A DNA stretch of 64,000 nt, taken from Cognatishimia sp. WU-CL00825 (GTDB lineage: Bacteria; Pseudomonadota; Alphaproteobacteria; Rhodobacterales; Rhodobacteraceae). The notes beneath the pieces are model-generated. The model saw only the letters and a program-made list of their open reading frames with translations. It was not told where the DNA came from and did no database searches. The stretch lies in the NCBI RefSeq assembly GCF_040364665.1, contig NZ_BAABWX010000001.1, forward strand, positions 558,001 through 622,000, given 5' to 3'. Below, in pieces: positions 18,091 through 27,247 of the stretch. A program made the position numbers and the translations under genes. The first letter of the stretch is position 1, and each line of letters starts with the position of its first letter.

Positions 18091-19445
18091 TACTTTGATC
18101 CCTTTGCCATTTTGGCTTTTTTGGCGCGCAGCATTTCAAACAGTTTGCGTGCCATGCCTGGTTTGCTGACTTGCTGGGCCCTTGCAATCGCAAGTGCGCC
18201 ATTTTCGACAGTCTTGGTGACTACCGAACCGCTGGCTGTCATGGCGTCATCCCCAACGGTGACCGGGGCCACCAGCATTGTATTTGAGCCGATAAAGGCG
18301 TTTTTGCCTATGATGGTTTTATGTTTCATGACCCCATCATAGTTGCAGGTGATTGTGCCCGCACCGATGTTGGTTTTTTCGCCAACCGACGCATCCCCGA
18401 TATAGCTAAGGTGGTTCACCTTAGCGCCTTCGTCGATGATGGCGTTTTTGATTTCAACGAAATTGCCAATATGCACGTCTTCGGCGAGCTCTGCACCGGG
18501 GCGCAGGCGCGCATAGGGGCCAACTGTACCACCGCGCGACACATGGGCACCCTCTAGGTGAGAGAATGCCCGAATGCGGGTGCCGCTTTCTATGGTGACT
18601 TCAGGCCCAAAGAAAACGTTTGGCTCGATCACGCTATCACGACCGATGACCGTATCAAGGCTCAGATAAACAGAACTTGGATCTACCAGTGTAACGCCGT
18701 CATCCAACAATGTCGCACGCGCGCGGGACTGAAAGGCGGCCTCGGCCTCGGCCAAATGAGCGCGAGAATTCACGCCCATCGTTTCTGATGCATCACAGGA
18801 GATTGCCGTTGTGGTTAGTCCCTTTTGTTGGGCAACTTTGACCACATCAGTCAGATAGTATTCCCCTGATGCATTATCATTATTTGTGGCGTCCAGCAGG
18901 TCAAAAAGCGTATCGCTTTTGGCTAGCATAACGCCACTATTACAAAAGGTTACGTCGCGCTGCTCGTCTGTCGCATCAGAAAATTCCACGATTTCAGAAA
19001 GCTGATCATTATGCATGATCAGGCGGCCATATTTTTCAGTTGGATCAGCTTGAAACCCTAGCACCACCACGGCGTTATTTGCCCGGGCGGCCACCATCCG
19101 TTCTAGAGTTTCTGGTTGAATAAAGGGTGTATCCCCATAGAGCACAATGACATCGCCAGCGAAGCCTTGCAGAGCGTCGCGGGTGACCATGACCGCATGG
19201 CCGGTGCCATTTTGTTCGGTTTGGTCAACGACGATGGCATCGGCGTCATATTTCTTGGCAGCCTTTGTGACAGCTGCGATCCCGTGACCTGCCACAACAA
19301 CGGTGCGTTCGGGCATCAGCGTTGCGCCAGCCTTCATTGCGTGAACCAACATCGGCGCGCCTGCTATTTCGTGCAAAACCTTTGGCAGGTCGGAATTCAT
19401 CCGTGTGCCTTTGCCTGCGGCAAGGATGACCAGTGCGATGCTCAT
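18090..19445 (-). CDS. glmU: Bifunctional UDP-N-acetylglucosamine pyrophosphorylase / glucosamine-1-phosphate N-acetyltransferase
   Basis: From ATG 19445 the protein has 451 residues, the family length. The N-terminal uridylyltransferase has LAAGKGTRM at 8-16; the C-terminal half is a left-handed beta helix of hexapeptide repeats with RPGAELAEDVHIGNFVEIKNA and INHLSYIGDA-like VNHLSYIGDASVG, then NYDGVMKHKT at the acetyltransferase site. It makes UDP-GlcNAc from glucosamine-1-phosphate, acetyl-CoA and UTP. The frame is open to 19505, but the family N terminus MSIALVILAAG starts at 19445. It is the first gene of a minus-strand operon with glmS and an alkD-like gene. Confidence 0.96.
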   Translation of the reverse strand: MSIALVILAAGKGTRMNSDLPKVLHEIAGAPMLVHAMKAGATLMPERTVVVAGHGIAAVTKAAKKYDADAIVVDQTEQNGTGHAVMVTRDALQGFAGDVIVLYGDTPFIQPETLERMVAARANNAVVVLGFQADPTEKYGRLIMHNDQLSEIVEFSDATDEQRDVTFCNSGVMLAKSDTLFDLLDATNNDNASGEYYLTDVVKVAQQKGLTTTAISCDASETMGVNSRAHLAEAEAAFQSRARATLLDDGVTLVDPSSVYLSLDTVIGRDSVIEPNVFFGPEVTIESGTRIRAFSHLEGAHVSRGGTVGPYARLRPGAELAEDVHIGNFVEIKNAIIDEGAKVNHLSYIGDASVGEKTNIGAGTITCNYDGVMKHKTIIGKNAFIGSNTMLVAPVTVGDDAMTASGSVVTKTVENGALAIARAQQVSKPGMARKLFEMLRAKKAKMAKGSK

Positions 19446-19593
19446 TTTTGTTTTCTCTTTGTAATTGGCTTGCGCCCGTTTTATCCGAGTGGGGGTAAGG
19501 CGCAAGGGTCTGAGACTTCAAAGAAGGTTGCGGCCTGTAACAGGATTGGGCGGATTGTCGCCCTTTTGAGCAATTTGGCGGGATATTTGGCTG

Positions 19594-20280
19594 ATGAAGA
19601 CGGTGATTTTTGATCTGGACGGCACTTTGGCGGACACCAGCGGTGATCTGCTAGAGGCGGCGAATGTGTGTTTTCGTCAGATGGGCCATGGGGATGTTTT
19701 AAAGCCTGCAACAGATGCGGGGATCGCTTTGCGGGGTGGTCGGATGATGTTGCAGGCTGGTTTGCAGCGTCTGGAACGATTTGATGCCGCAATTGTAGAT
19801 GAGTATTACCCCGTATTGTTAGAGGCTTACGGCGAAAACATAGCGCGTCACACCACCTTATATCCCGGTGCAATGCAGGCTGTCGCAACGCTGAGCGGTC
19901 TTGGTTATGGCGTTGGTATCTGCACCAATAAGCCAGAGGCGCTTGCCGAACAATTACTGGGGGAATTGGGCGTGCGCGCGGCCTTTGGGGCTTTGGTTGG
20001 AGCAGATACGCTGCCAGTGCGCAAACCTATGCCAGATCCGTTGGTCGAGACCGTGCGACGTCTTGGGGGAGATCCTGCCAAAACCGTTTTGGTTGGAGAT
20101 AGTGATACCGACCGAAATACGGCGCTTGCCGCCGGGGTGCCCTCAATTCTGGTGACCTTTGGTCCAAGTGGTGAGGATATGGCCGCTTTGTCGCCTGAGG
20201 CCTTGCTGTCGGACTATGGCGACCTTGCCGCGGTTGTCGTGTCATTGCTAGGGGCACCGACCAAGGTTCTTGAAACCTGA
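19594..20280 (+). CDS. gph: HAD-family phosphoglycolate phosphatase-like hydrolase
   Basis: The 228-residue protein is a HAD-IA phosphatase: MKTVIFDLDGTLADTSGDL holds the nucleophile Asp7 and acid/base Asp9, ICTNKPE the Thr/Asn motif II, KPMPDPLVETVRRLG the motif III Lys, and LVGDSDTDRNTALAAGVPS the metal-binding motif IV. Cap-domain sequence and length resemble phosphoglycolate phosphatase, which removes 2-phosphoglycolate; HAD substrates are hard to predict, so the symbol is tentative. It is divergent from glmU and overlaps the upstream side of the DegT-family gene. Confidence 0.75.
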   Translation: MKTVIFDLDGTLADTSGDLLEAANVCFRQMGHGDVLKPATDAGIALRGGRMMLQAGLQRLERFDAAIVDEYYPVLLEAYGENIARHTTLYPGAMQAVATLSGLGYGVGICTNKPEALAEQLLGELGVRAAFGALVGADTLPVRKPMPDPLVETVRRLGGDPAKTVLVGDSDTDRNTALAAGVPSILVTFGPSGEDMAALSPEALLSDYGDLAAVVVSLLGAPTKVLET

Positions 20281-20353
20281 ATCTGAGCTTTCACTTTTTC
20301 AAAGCCAAGAACACGGCATTGACCCGATGCAAATAGCGTATAAAGCTGCTGCT

Positions 20354-21544
20354 ATGAAACAGAATTTCCTTGGTAATTTCACCCAGCAAGAACCGATTCC
20401 TGAAGAAGGCATTCAGGCAGCAATTGATGTGATGCGCAGTGGGCGGTTGCATCGGTACAATGTTGCACAAGGCGAGGCAGGCGAAGTTGCGCTGCTGGAA
20501 CAGGAATTTGCCGCACTTACTGGGGCAAAATTCTGTTTGGCTGTGGCCTCTGGTGGATATGCAATGGGGGCTGCTTTGCGCGCGCTTGGCGTTGGTCCGG
20601 GGGATCACGTTTTGACAAATGCCTTTACTTTGGCACCGGTTCCAGGAGCGATTGCCGCAGTCGGCGCGGTGCCAGTATTTGTGGGAGTGACTGAGGGATT
20701 AGTGATTGATTTAAATGACCTAGAGGCGAAAGCTGATCAAGCGGATGTATTGATGCTAAGCCATATGCGCGGGCATCTTTGTGATATGGAAGCGCTGATG
20801 GCAATTTGTGACGCTCATAAAATTCGTGTCATCGAAGATTGTGCCCATACCATGGGAGCGCACTGGAAAGGCAAGGCATCGGGGCGATGGGGCGCGATGG
20901 CGTGTTACTCGACGCAGACCTATAAGCATGTGAATTCCGGCGAAGGTGGTTTTTTGATTTCCGATGACGAGGTGTTGATGGCAAAGGCCACGATGTTGTC
21001 AGGATCTTACATGTTGTTTGACAGGCATTTGGCCGCGCCAGATTCTGCGGTTTTTGCTGAAATTAAGTACGACACCCCAAATGTGTCGGGCCGTATGGAT
21101 CATTTGCGGGCCGCCATTTTGCGCCCGCAGTTGCGGGTTTTGGACCAGCAAGTTGAAAACTGGAATGCGCGTTATCGTAAAGTGGAAGGCGGCTTAAGGG
21201 GCACGCCGGGTTTGACCTTGGTCGCGCGCCCGCAGGAAGAACATTTTGTGGGATCGTCGATACAGTTCTTATTGCTGGATTGGTCTGAAGATAACATTAA
21301 CAAAGCCGTTGCCGCCTGTGCAGCGCGTGGGGTGGAAATCAAATGGTTTGGCGGCAAAGAGCCTGTGGCATTTACGTCGCGCTATGACAGTTGGCGTTAT
21401 GCGCCGTCAGAAAAGATGCCAAAGTCTGACCGGGTTTTGTCGTCAATCATGGACATGCGAATTCCATTGACGTTTTCTGTCGAGGATTGCGCTTTGATTG
21501 CGCAGATCATCAAAGAAGAGATTGGCGAGATCTTTACCGCTTAA
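20354..21544 (+). CDS. DegT/DnrJ/EryC1/StrS family PLP-dependent aminotransferase
   Basis: From ATG 20354 the protein has 396 residues. It is a type-I fold PLP enzyme: CLAVASGGYAMGAALRALGVGPGDHVL is the cofactor phosphate region, IEDCAHTMGAHWKGK holds Asp162 that binds the pyridine nitrogen, and CYSTQTYKHVNSGEGG carries the Schiff-base Lys191. These enzymes usually aminate nucleotide-linked keto-sugars or act in secondary metabolism; no sugar-nucleotide genes are nearby, so the substrate is unknown. Upstream in-frame ATGs (20327) and a start at 20270 overlapping gph are possible; no ribosome-binding site is decisive. Confidence 0.8.
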   Translation: MKQNFLGNFTQQEPIPEEGIQAAIDVMRSGRLHRYNVAQGEAGEVALLEQEFAALTGAKFCLAVASGGYAMGAALRALGVGPGDHVLTNAFTLAPVPGAIAAVGAVPVFVGVTEGLVIDLNDLEAKADQADVLMLSHMRGHLCDMEALMAICDAHKIRVIEDCAHTMGAHWKGKASGRWGAMACYSTQTYKHVNSGEGGFLISDDEVLMAKATMLSGSYMLFDRHLAAPDSAVFAEIKYDTPNVSGRMDHLRAAILRPQLRVLDQQVENWNARYRKVEGGLRGTPGLTLVARPQEEHFVGSSIQFLLLDWSEDNINKAVAACAARGVEIKWFGGKEPVAFTSRYDSWRYAPSEKMPKSDRVLSSIMDMRIPLTFSVEDCALIAQIIKEEIGEIFTA

Positions 21545-21715
21545 ACCTATTTGTCTGGAAACCGACAAAATTTCACTGCGCGGTTGCGAGTGTTCGTGAT
21601 GATGTTTTTGTCCGCGAGCTTTCTATAATTTAGTTTTTTTCAGCGAGACGTCGCGTCCTTTGGGGCGTTGCAGCTGCTTGCAGGCTTGATCGAAAGCTGT
21701 GTCTCCCGTATTAAC

Positions 21716-21729
21716 TGAACAAACGTTCA
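21716..21729. promoter_or_regulatory. Candidate operator TGAAC-AAAC-GTTCA upstream of ivd
   Basis: A 5+5 inverted repeat with a 4-base spacer lies 16 bases before the ivd start, where a repressor would block initiation. Leucine/isovalerate operons in proteobacteria are controlled by MerR- or TetR-type repressors; no such regulator gene is next to it here. The site could also arise by chance. Confidence 0.35.
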
Positions 21730-21744
21730 ATAACGGGGTTGCCC

Positions 21745-22914
21745 ATGTTTATGCACACTTTGAATTTCGACCTAGGCGAAGATGTAAATGCACTGCGCGA
21801 TATGGTGCATCGCTGGGCGCAAGAGCGCGTGAAGCCAATGGCGACCGAAATCGATGCCAAAAATGAATTTCCCGCTGAGCTTTGGAAGGAAATGGGCGAG
21901 CTGGGCCTTTTGGGTGTGACTGTCCCTGAAGAATTTGGCGGAGCGGGCATGGGCTATTTGGCGCATACGGTTGTCACGGAAGAACTGGCGCGGGCCTCGG
22001 CCTCTGTGTCGCTGTCCTATGGTGCGCATTCCAATCTTTGTGTGAACCAGATCAAGTTGAACGGCAACGCAGAACAAAAGGCAAAATACTTGCCCGGTCT
22101 GATTTCCGGCGAACACGTTGGTGCCTTGGCCATGTCCGAGGTCGGGGCCGGCTCTGATGTTGTGTCGATGAAATTGCGTGCAGAGAAACGTAATGATCGC
22201 TTTGTCTTGAACGGCAACAAATTCTGGATCACCAACGGCCCGGATGCTGACACGTTGGTTGTCTATGCAAAGACCGATCCAGAAGCGGGATCCAAAGGCA
22301 TAACTGCGTTCATCGTCGAAAAGGACATGAAGGGTTTTTCGACCTCAAAGCACTTTGATAAGCTCGGCATGCGTGGGTCCAACACCGCTGAGTTGATTTT
22401 TGAAGATGTCGAAGTGCCGTTTGAAAACATCCTTGGCGAAGAAGGTAAGGGTGTTCGGGTTTTGATGTCTGGTTTGGATTTTGAGCGCGTTGTCCTGTCT
22501 GGCATTGGTACCGGGATCATGGCGGCCTGTCTGGATGAGGTGATGCCGTATCTGGCAGAGCGCAAACAATTTGGCACTGCCATTGGGGATTTTCAGCTGA
22601 TGCAGGGCAAAATCGCTGACATGTATACCAAGATGAACTCAGCCCGCGCTTATGTGTATGAAGTGGCCAAGGCGTGTGATCGTGGCCAAGTGACCCGCCA
22701 AGATGCGGCGGCATGTGTTTTATATGCATCAGAAGAAGCCATGGTTGTGGCGCATCAAGCAGTGCAGTCGATGGGTGGTGCGGGTTTTATGAATGAAACC
22801 CCGGTCAGCCGGATTTTCCGTGATGCGAAACTGATGGAAATCGGGGCAGGCACCAGCGAAATTCGCCGGATGCTGATTGGCCGCGAAATGATGAACAAGA
22901 TGCGTTCTAATTAA
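21745..22914 (+). CDS. ivd: Isovaleryl-CoA dehydrogenase
   Basis: The 389-residue flavoenzyme oxidises isovaleryl-CoA to 3-methylcrotonyl-CoA in leucine breakdown and passes electrons to ETF. The sequence is diagnostic: most acyl-CoA dehydrogenases carry their catalytic Glu at the end of the protein, while here that site reads [13 protein letters not shown] with Gly, and the base is instead Glu247 in [11 protein letters not shown], exactly as in isovaleryl-CoA dehydrogenases. [11 protein letters not shown] and [18 protein letters not shown] are the FAD/substrate signatures. In-frame ATGs at 21745 and 21751 are both possible. It heads an operon with mccB, mccA, a GST gene, mvaB and liuC. Confidence 0.95.
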   Translation: MFMHTLNFDLGEDVNALRDMVHRWAQERVKPMATEIDAKNEFPAELWKEMGELGLLGVTVPEEFGGAGMGYLAHTVVTEELARASASVSLSYGAHSNLCVNQIKLNGNAEQKAKYLPGLISGEHVGALAMSEVGAGSDVVSMKLRAEKRNDRFVLNGNKFWITNGPDADTLVVYAKTDPEAGSKGITAFIVEKDMKGFSTSKHFDKLGMRGSNTAELIFEDVEVPFENILGEEGKGVRVLMSGLDFERVVLSGIGTGIMAACLDEVMPYLAERKQFGTAIGDFQLMQGKIADMYTKMNSARAYVYEVAKACDRGQVTRQDAAACVLYASEEAMVVAHQAVQSMGGAGFMNETPVSRIFRDAKLMEIGAGTSEIRRMLIGREMMNKMRSN

Positions 22915-22937
22915 ACTTGAATTCTGGAGGTAGCGTG

Positions 22938-24542
22938 ATGAAGCTTTCATCCACTGCGATGCCATCGTCTGAGGCCTTTAAGGCCAATGTTGCGGGTCAT
23001 CTTGAGGCGTTGTCTGTTGTCCGCGAAGTTGCGCAAAATGCCGCTTTGGGTGGCGGCGACCGCGCGCGGCAACGCCATTTAGATCGCGGCAAAATGTTGC
23101 CACGCGATCGGGTTGCCAATTTGCTAGATCCCGGTTCGCCGTTTCTAGAGGTTGGCGCGACTGCGGCTCATGGCATGTATGGTGGCGCTGCTCCGGCGGC
23201 AGGTGCTGTTGCTGGTATAGGACGCGTGCATGGCCAGGAAGTGATGGTTGTTTGCAACGATGCGACCGTCAAGGGTGGCACCTATTATCCAATGACCGTG
23301 AAAAAGCATCTTCGAGCGCAAGAGATCGCCGAAGAATGTAATCTGCCATGTATCTATTTGGTCGACAGCGGTGGGGCGAATTTGCCCAACCAAGACGAAG
23401 TATTCCCAGATCGTGATCACTTTGGCCGCATTTTCTATAATCAGGCCCGGATGAGCGCAAAGGGTATCCCACAGATTGCTGTTGTGATGGGGTCGTGTAC
23501 CGCCGGCGGTGCATATGTGCCGGCGATGTCGGATGTGACCATCATAGTTAAAGAGCAGGGCACCATTTTTCTGGCAGGCCCGCCTTTGGTGAAAGCCGCA
23601 ACCGGTGAAGTTGTAACATCTGAGGACTTAGGTGGCGGTGACGTTCATACACGCCTTTCTGGCGTTGCCGACTATTTGGCAGAAGATGATGCGCATGCAT
23701 TGGCTTTGGCGCGACGTGCCGTCAGCCATTTTAATCGCAGTAAACCCGCTACGGTCACTTGGCAGGCTTCGGAAGAACCAGCCTATGACCCAAGTGAAAT
23801 CTTGGGTGTAGTGCCTACGGACCTGCGCACGCCCTATGATATTCGCGAAGTGATCGCGCGGGTGGTGGATGGCAGCCGGTTTGATGAATTCAAACCGCGC
23901 TTTGGCGAGACTTTGGTGACGGGCTTTGCCCATGTCAAAGGCTGCCCTGTTGGCATTATCGGCAACAATGGAGTGTTGTTTTCAGAAGCCGCCCAAAAGG
24001 GTGCGCATTTTGTGGAACTCTGTTCGCAACGCAATATCCCCTTGGTGTTCTTGCAAAACATCACCGGATTTATGGTGGGGCGCAAATACGAAAGCGAAGG
24101 TATTGCGCGGCATGGGGCCAAGATGGTGACCGCTGTAGCCACAACTAATGTGCCTAAGATCACCATGGTTGTGGGCGGGTCTTTTGGGGCTGGTAACTAT
24201 GGCATGTCAGGACGGGCCTATCAGCCGCGCTTTATGTGGAGTTGGCCAAGTTCGCGTATTTCGGTGATGGGTGGGCCGCAGGCTGCCGGCGTACTGGCGA
24301 CGGTGAAACGCGATGCCATTGAACGTCAAGGCGGCAGTTGGTCAGCCGAAGAAGAGGCCGCCTTTAAGCAGCCAACGATTGATATGTTCGAAGAACAAAG
24401 CCACCCGCTTTATGCGTCGGCGCGGTTGTGGGATGACGGCATTGTTGACCCGCGCAAGACCCGTGATGTTTTGGCTTTGTCGTTAAGTGCGTCTTTGTGT
24501 GCGCCGATCGAGCCTACAAAATTTGGTGTGTTCCGGATGTGA
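22938..24542 (+). CDS. mccB: 3-Methylcrotonyl-CoA carboxylase, carboxyltransferase (beta) subunit
   Basis: The 534-residue protein is the carboxyltransferase half of 3-methylcrotonyl-CoA carboxylase, which moves CO2 from biotin to 3-methylcrotonyl-CoA, forming 3-methylglutaconyl-CoA. Crotonase-fold landmarks are [54 protein letters not shown] in the N domain and [19 protein letters not shown] and [18 protein letters not shown] in the C domain; the last groups are typical of MCC rather than propionyl-CoA carboxylase. TGGAGG lies seven bases before ATG 22938. It follows ivd by 23 bases; mccA is 98 bases downstream. Confidence 0.95.
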   Translation: MKLSSTAMPSSEAFKANVAGHLEALSVVREVAQNAALGGGDRARQRHLDRGKMLPRDRVANLLDPGSPFLEVGATAAHGMYGGAAPAAGAVAGIGRVHGQEVMVVCNDATVKGGTYYPMTVKKHLRAQEIAEECNLPCIYLVDSGGANLPNQDEVFPDRDHFGRIFYNQARMSAKGIPQIAVVMGSCTAGGAYVPAMSDVTIIVKEQGTIFLAGPPLVKAATGEVVTSEDLGGGDVHTRLSGVADYLAEDDAHALALARRAVSHFNRSKPATVTWQASEEPAYDPSEILGVVPTDLRTPYDIREVIARVVDGSRFDEFKPRFGETLVTGFAHVKGCPVGIIGNNGVLFSEAAQKGAHFVELCSQRNIPLVFLQNITGFMVGRKYESEGIARHGAKMVTAVATTNVPKITMVVGGSFGAGNYGMSGRAYQPRFMWSWPSSRISVMGGPQAAGVLATVKRDAIERQGGSWSAEEEAAFKQPTIDMFEEQSHPLYASARLWDDGIVDPRKTRDVLALSLSASLCAPIEPTKFGVFRM

Positions 24543-24548
24543 CGTGGA

Positions 24549-24620
24549 CGGGGGGCAGCCCCCGCGGTCGAAATGATATTTCGACCTTTCCCCCGGAGTA
24601 TTTTTTGGAAAAATGAAGAT
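24549..24620 (+). repeat. Intergenic hairpins and dispersed TTTTTGGAAAAATGAAGAT motif between mccB and mccA
   Basis: The spacer holds a G-run/C-run hairpin (GGGGG-CAG-CCCCC, about 24551-24563), a perfect 9-base-pair hairpin GGTCGAAAT-GAT-ATTTCGACC (24566-24586), then CCCCCGGAGTATTTTTTGG leading into TTTTTGGAAAAATGAAGAT (24602-24620). The last motif recurs at 50186-50204 with one change. Similar CCCCGGAGTATTT...ATGAAGA blocks are familiar from intergenic regions of Rhodobacteraceae; their function is unknown to me. Confidence 0.6.
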
Positions 24621-24640
24621 CCTGGTCCAGGAGGCCGCCA

Positions 24641-26587
24641 ATGTTTGACAAGATCCTGATCGCCAATCGTGGTGAAATTGCCTGTCGTGTTATGGAAACC
24701 GCCCGTAAATTGGGGGTTAAAACCGTTGCGGTCTATTCAGATGCGGATGCAGCAACCAAACATGTGGCTTGCGCAGATGAGGCCGTTCATATTGGCGGCT
24801 CAACGCCTGCGGAAAGCTATCTGAAAGGCGATGTGATCATTCAGGCAGCACAGCAAACCGGGGCGCAGGCCATTCATCCGGGCTATGGGTTTCTGTCGGA
24901 AAATCCTGAATTTGTAGACGCTGTTGAAGCGGCTGGGTTGGTATTTATTGGACCCTCTGCGGATGCAATCCGGGCGATGGGTTTAAAAGACGCAGCCAAA
25001 GCGCTGATGCATGAGGCCGGAGTTCCAGTTGTGCCCGGCTATCATGGCCCAAATCAGGATGCAGCGTTTCTGCGCCAAAAAGCTGACGAAATCGGCTATC
25101 CAGTGTTGATCAAAGCGGTTGCTGGCGGTGGCGGAAAAGGCATGCGTCTGGTGGAGGCCAGTGAGGAGTTTTCTGACGCTTTGGCGAGCGCTCAGAACGA
25201 GGCGACCACTGCTTTTGGCAATGCAGATGTGCTGATTGAAAAGTATATTCAACAGCCGCGCCATATTGAAGTTCAAGTGTTTGGCGATGGCAAATCCGCC
25301 GTGCATTTGTTTGAGCGCGATTGTTCATTGCAGCGCCGCCATCAAAAGGTGATTGAAGAAGCGCCTGCGCCGGATATGACCGAGGAGATCCGCGCGGTCA
25401 TGGGGCAGGCAGCTGTCAGAGCGGCGGAGACCATCGGGTATAAGGGGGCAGGCACGGTAGAGTTTATCGTGGATGGCTCGGATGGGCTGCGGCCAGATGG
25501 CTTTTGGTTCATGGAAATGAACACGCGGCTGCAGGTAGAGCATCCGGTGACCGAAGCCATCACCGGGGTTGATTTGGTAGAGTGGCAATTGCGTGTCGCG
25601 GCAGGGGATTCAATTCCTATTGCACAGGATGCGCTCACGATCACGGGGCATAGTTTTGAGGCGCGGCTATATGCCGAAGATGTGCCCAAAGGGTTTTTGC
25701 CAGCCACTGGCCAGCTGTCTCATCTGCAATTCCCAGACGATTGTCGCGCTGATAGCGGCGTGCGCGCCGGCGATGTTATCAGCCCATTTTATGACCCAAT
25801 GATTGCCAAGGTCATCACCCATGGCGCAACGCGATCGATTGCTTTGTCTAGGCTGAAAAAGGCATTGCAGGGGTGCCAGGTGGCGGGCACTGTCACGAAC
25901 CTTGGTTTCTTAGGTGCGTTGTGTGCCCACCAGGGTTTTGCGAAAGGCGAGGTCGATACGGGGTTAATTGCGCGTGACCTTGAGGATCTGGTTGCCTTGG
26001 CTGAGATTAAACCTGCAACTGTTGCGCTGGCTGCGGCCGCAGCAAGTGGGGTTATGGACAGCGCGCATGATGAAAGCGGGTTTACGCTTTGGGCTCCGTT
26101 GGATCATACGGTGCATCTGCGGCAGGATGAAAACGTGCAACAGGTGAAACTGCGGGTACTCTCAAAGACCTTGATCGAGGTCTTGGTCGGTGAAGTTGCC
26201 GTGACTTTGGAAAAAGGGCGAGAGGTCTGGCGTGTGGATGGCCAGCCTGCGCCCGGTGTTTTTGTTGGGGGCAGTAGTGTTACTGTTTTTGACAATTATG
26301 GCGTTTCTTTTGAAATCGTCGATCTTTTGGATCAAGCAGCATCCGCCGGGGGGGATGGCAATTTGATTGAAGCCCCGATGCCAGGTTTGGTGAAGGCGGT
26401 GTTTGCAAAGGCAGGACAAAAGGTGAAAGCGGGCGACAGATTGGCCATTCTGGAGGCGATGAAGATGGAACATGCTTTGTTGGCAGCACGCGACGGTGTG
26501 GTTGCCGAGGTGTTGAGCCAGGCCGGAGACCAAGTGGAAGCCGGGGCTGCATTGATCTGCCTAGAAAACGACGAGTCGGCGCAATGA
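24641..26587 (+). CDS. mccA: 3-Methylcrotonyl-CoA carboxylase, biotin carboxylase/biotin carrier (alpha) subunit
   Basis: The 648-residue protein joins a biotin carboxylase domain (MFDKILIANRGEIACRVMETAR; ATP-grasp loop IKAVAGGGGKGMRLV; FMEMNTRLQVEHPVTEAITG) with a linker/BT domain and a C-terminal biotinyl domain. The biotin site is ILEAMKMEHALLAA with Lys608. It carboxylates its own biotin with ATP and bicarbonate and presents it to MccB. BirA encoded at 46746 would attach the biotin. Its stop overlaps the GST start (ATGA), coupling the two genes. Confidence 0.95.
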   Translation: MFDKILIANRGEIACRVMETARKLGVKTVAVYSDADAATKHVACADEAVHIGGSTPAESYLKGDVIIQAAQQTGAQAIHPGYGFLSENPEFVDAVEAAGLVFIGPSADAIRAMGLKDAAKALMHEAGVPVVPGYHGPNQDAAFLRQKADEIGYPVLIKAVAGGGGKGMRLVEASEEFSDALASAQNEATTAFGNADVLIEKYIQQPRHIEVQVFGDGKSAVHLFERDCSLQRRHQKVIEEAPAPDMTEEIRAVMGQAAVRAAETIGYKGAGTVEFIVDGSDGLRPDGFWFMEMNTRLQVEHPVTEAITGVDLVEWQLRVAAGDSIPIAQDALTITGHSFEARLYAEDVPKGFLPATGQLSHLQFPDDCRADSGVRAGDVISPFYDPMIAKVITHGATRSIALSRLKKALQGCQVAGTVTNLGFLGALCAHQGFAKGEVDTGLIARDLEDLVALAEIKPATVALAAAAASGVMDSAHDESGFTLWAPLDHTVHLRQDENVQQVKLRVLSKTLIEVLVGEVAVTLEKGREVWRVDGQPAPGVFVGGSSVTVFDNYGVSFEIVDLLDQAASAGGDGNLIEAPMPGLVKAVFAKAGQKVKAGDRLAILEAMKMEHALLAARDGVVAEVLSQAGDQVEAGAALICLENDESAQ

Positions 26588-27246
26588 TGCATTTGCATCA
26601 TGTGCCTGGGACACGCTCGAGCCGCATCTTATGGCTGCTGGAAGAGTTGTCTTTGGACTATGAACTGAGCGCCTATCAAATCGGCGACGGGTCGTTGCGT
26701 ACGGCCGAATTTTTGGACCGCTCCCCTTTGGGGCGGGTGCCCGCGTTGGAAATCAATAGCACAGTGATTTTCGAAAGTTCGGCGATTACCCAGGTGCTGT
26801 GTGAACAATATCCAGATGCAGGCTTGGCCCCGTCTGTGGGCGAGGCTGATCGGGCTGCGTATTTGCAATGGCTGAGCTATGCAGAGACTCAGGCCAGCAT
26901 TGTTGAAGCCTTGAATTTGCAAATGATCTTTCTTAGGCCACCTGCCAAACCTTCGGTCGCAGTTCTAAAGCTGATGGTGGCGCGCCTTAAGGCAACCTTG
27001 GGGCCTCTGGAAGCCCTATTTGGGACGCAGGACTGGGTGCTTGCACGTGGTTTTTCTGCGGCGGATACCATGTTGGGGTTCAATCTTTATGCGGTGAAAC
27101 ATTTTGTGGACTTGCAGCCATTTCCAAAATTGCGCGCCTATACAGAACGCTGCAGGGCGCGCCCGGCCTATCAACGTGCTGTGGAAAAAGATGGGGCGCA
27201 AAAAATGTATTCGCAGGACTTTTATCCGCTACCGACCGAGGTGTGA
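26584..27246 (+). CDS. Glutathione S-transferase family protein within the leucine operon
   Basis: The 220-residue protein has an N-terminal thioredoxin-like domain (HLHHVPGTRSSRILWLLEEL; then SPLGRVPALEI with the cis-Pro, and IFESSAITQVLCEQYP with the Glu-Ser pair that holds glutathione) and an all-helical C domain. The first helix has Ser/Arg where some classes keep a catalytic Tyr, Ser or Cys. Its substrate is unknown; it overlaps mccA by four bases and precedes mvaB by one, so it is part of the leucine-degradation transcript. The start codon lies inside an ATGATGC-ATTT-GCATCAT hairpin (26584-26601). Confidence 0.82.
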   Translation: MMHLHHVPGTRSSRILWLLEELSLDYELSAYQIGDGSLRTAEFLDRSPLGRVPALEINSTVIFESSAITQVLCEQYPDAGLAPSVGEADRAAYLQWLSYAETQASIVEALNLQMIFLRPPAKPSVAVLKLMVARLKATLGPLEALFGTQDWVLARGFSAADTMLGFNLYAVKHFVDLQPFPKLRAYTERCRARPAYQRAVEKDGAQKMYSQDFYPLPTEV

Positions 27247-27247
27247 T

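Noticed and set aside
18091..19445. glmS ribozyme
   Set aside because: glmU ends at the glmS start codon, so there is no leader that could hold the ribozyme.
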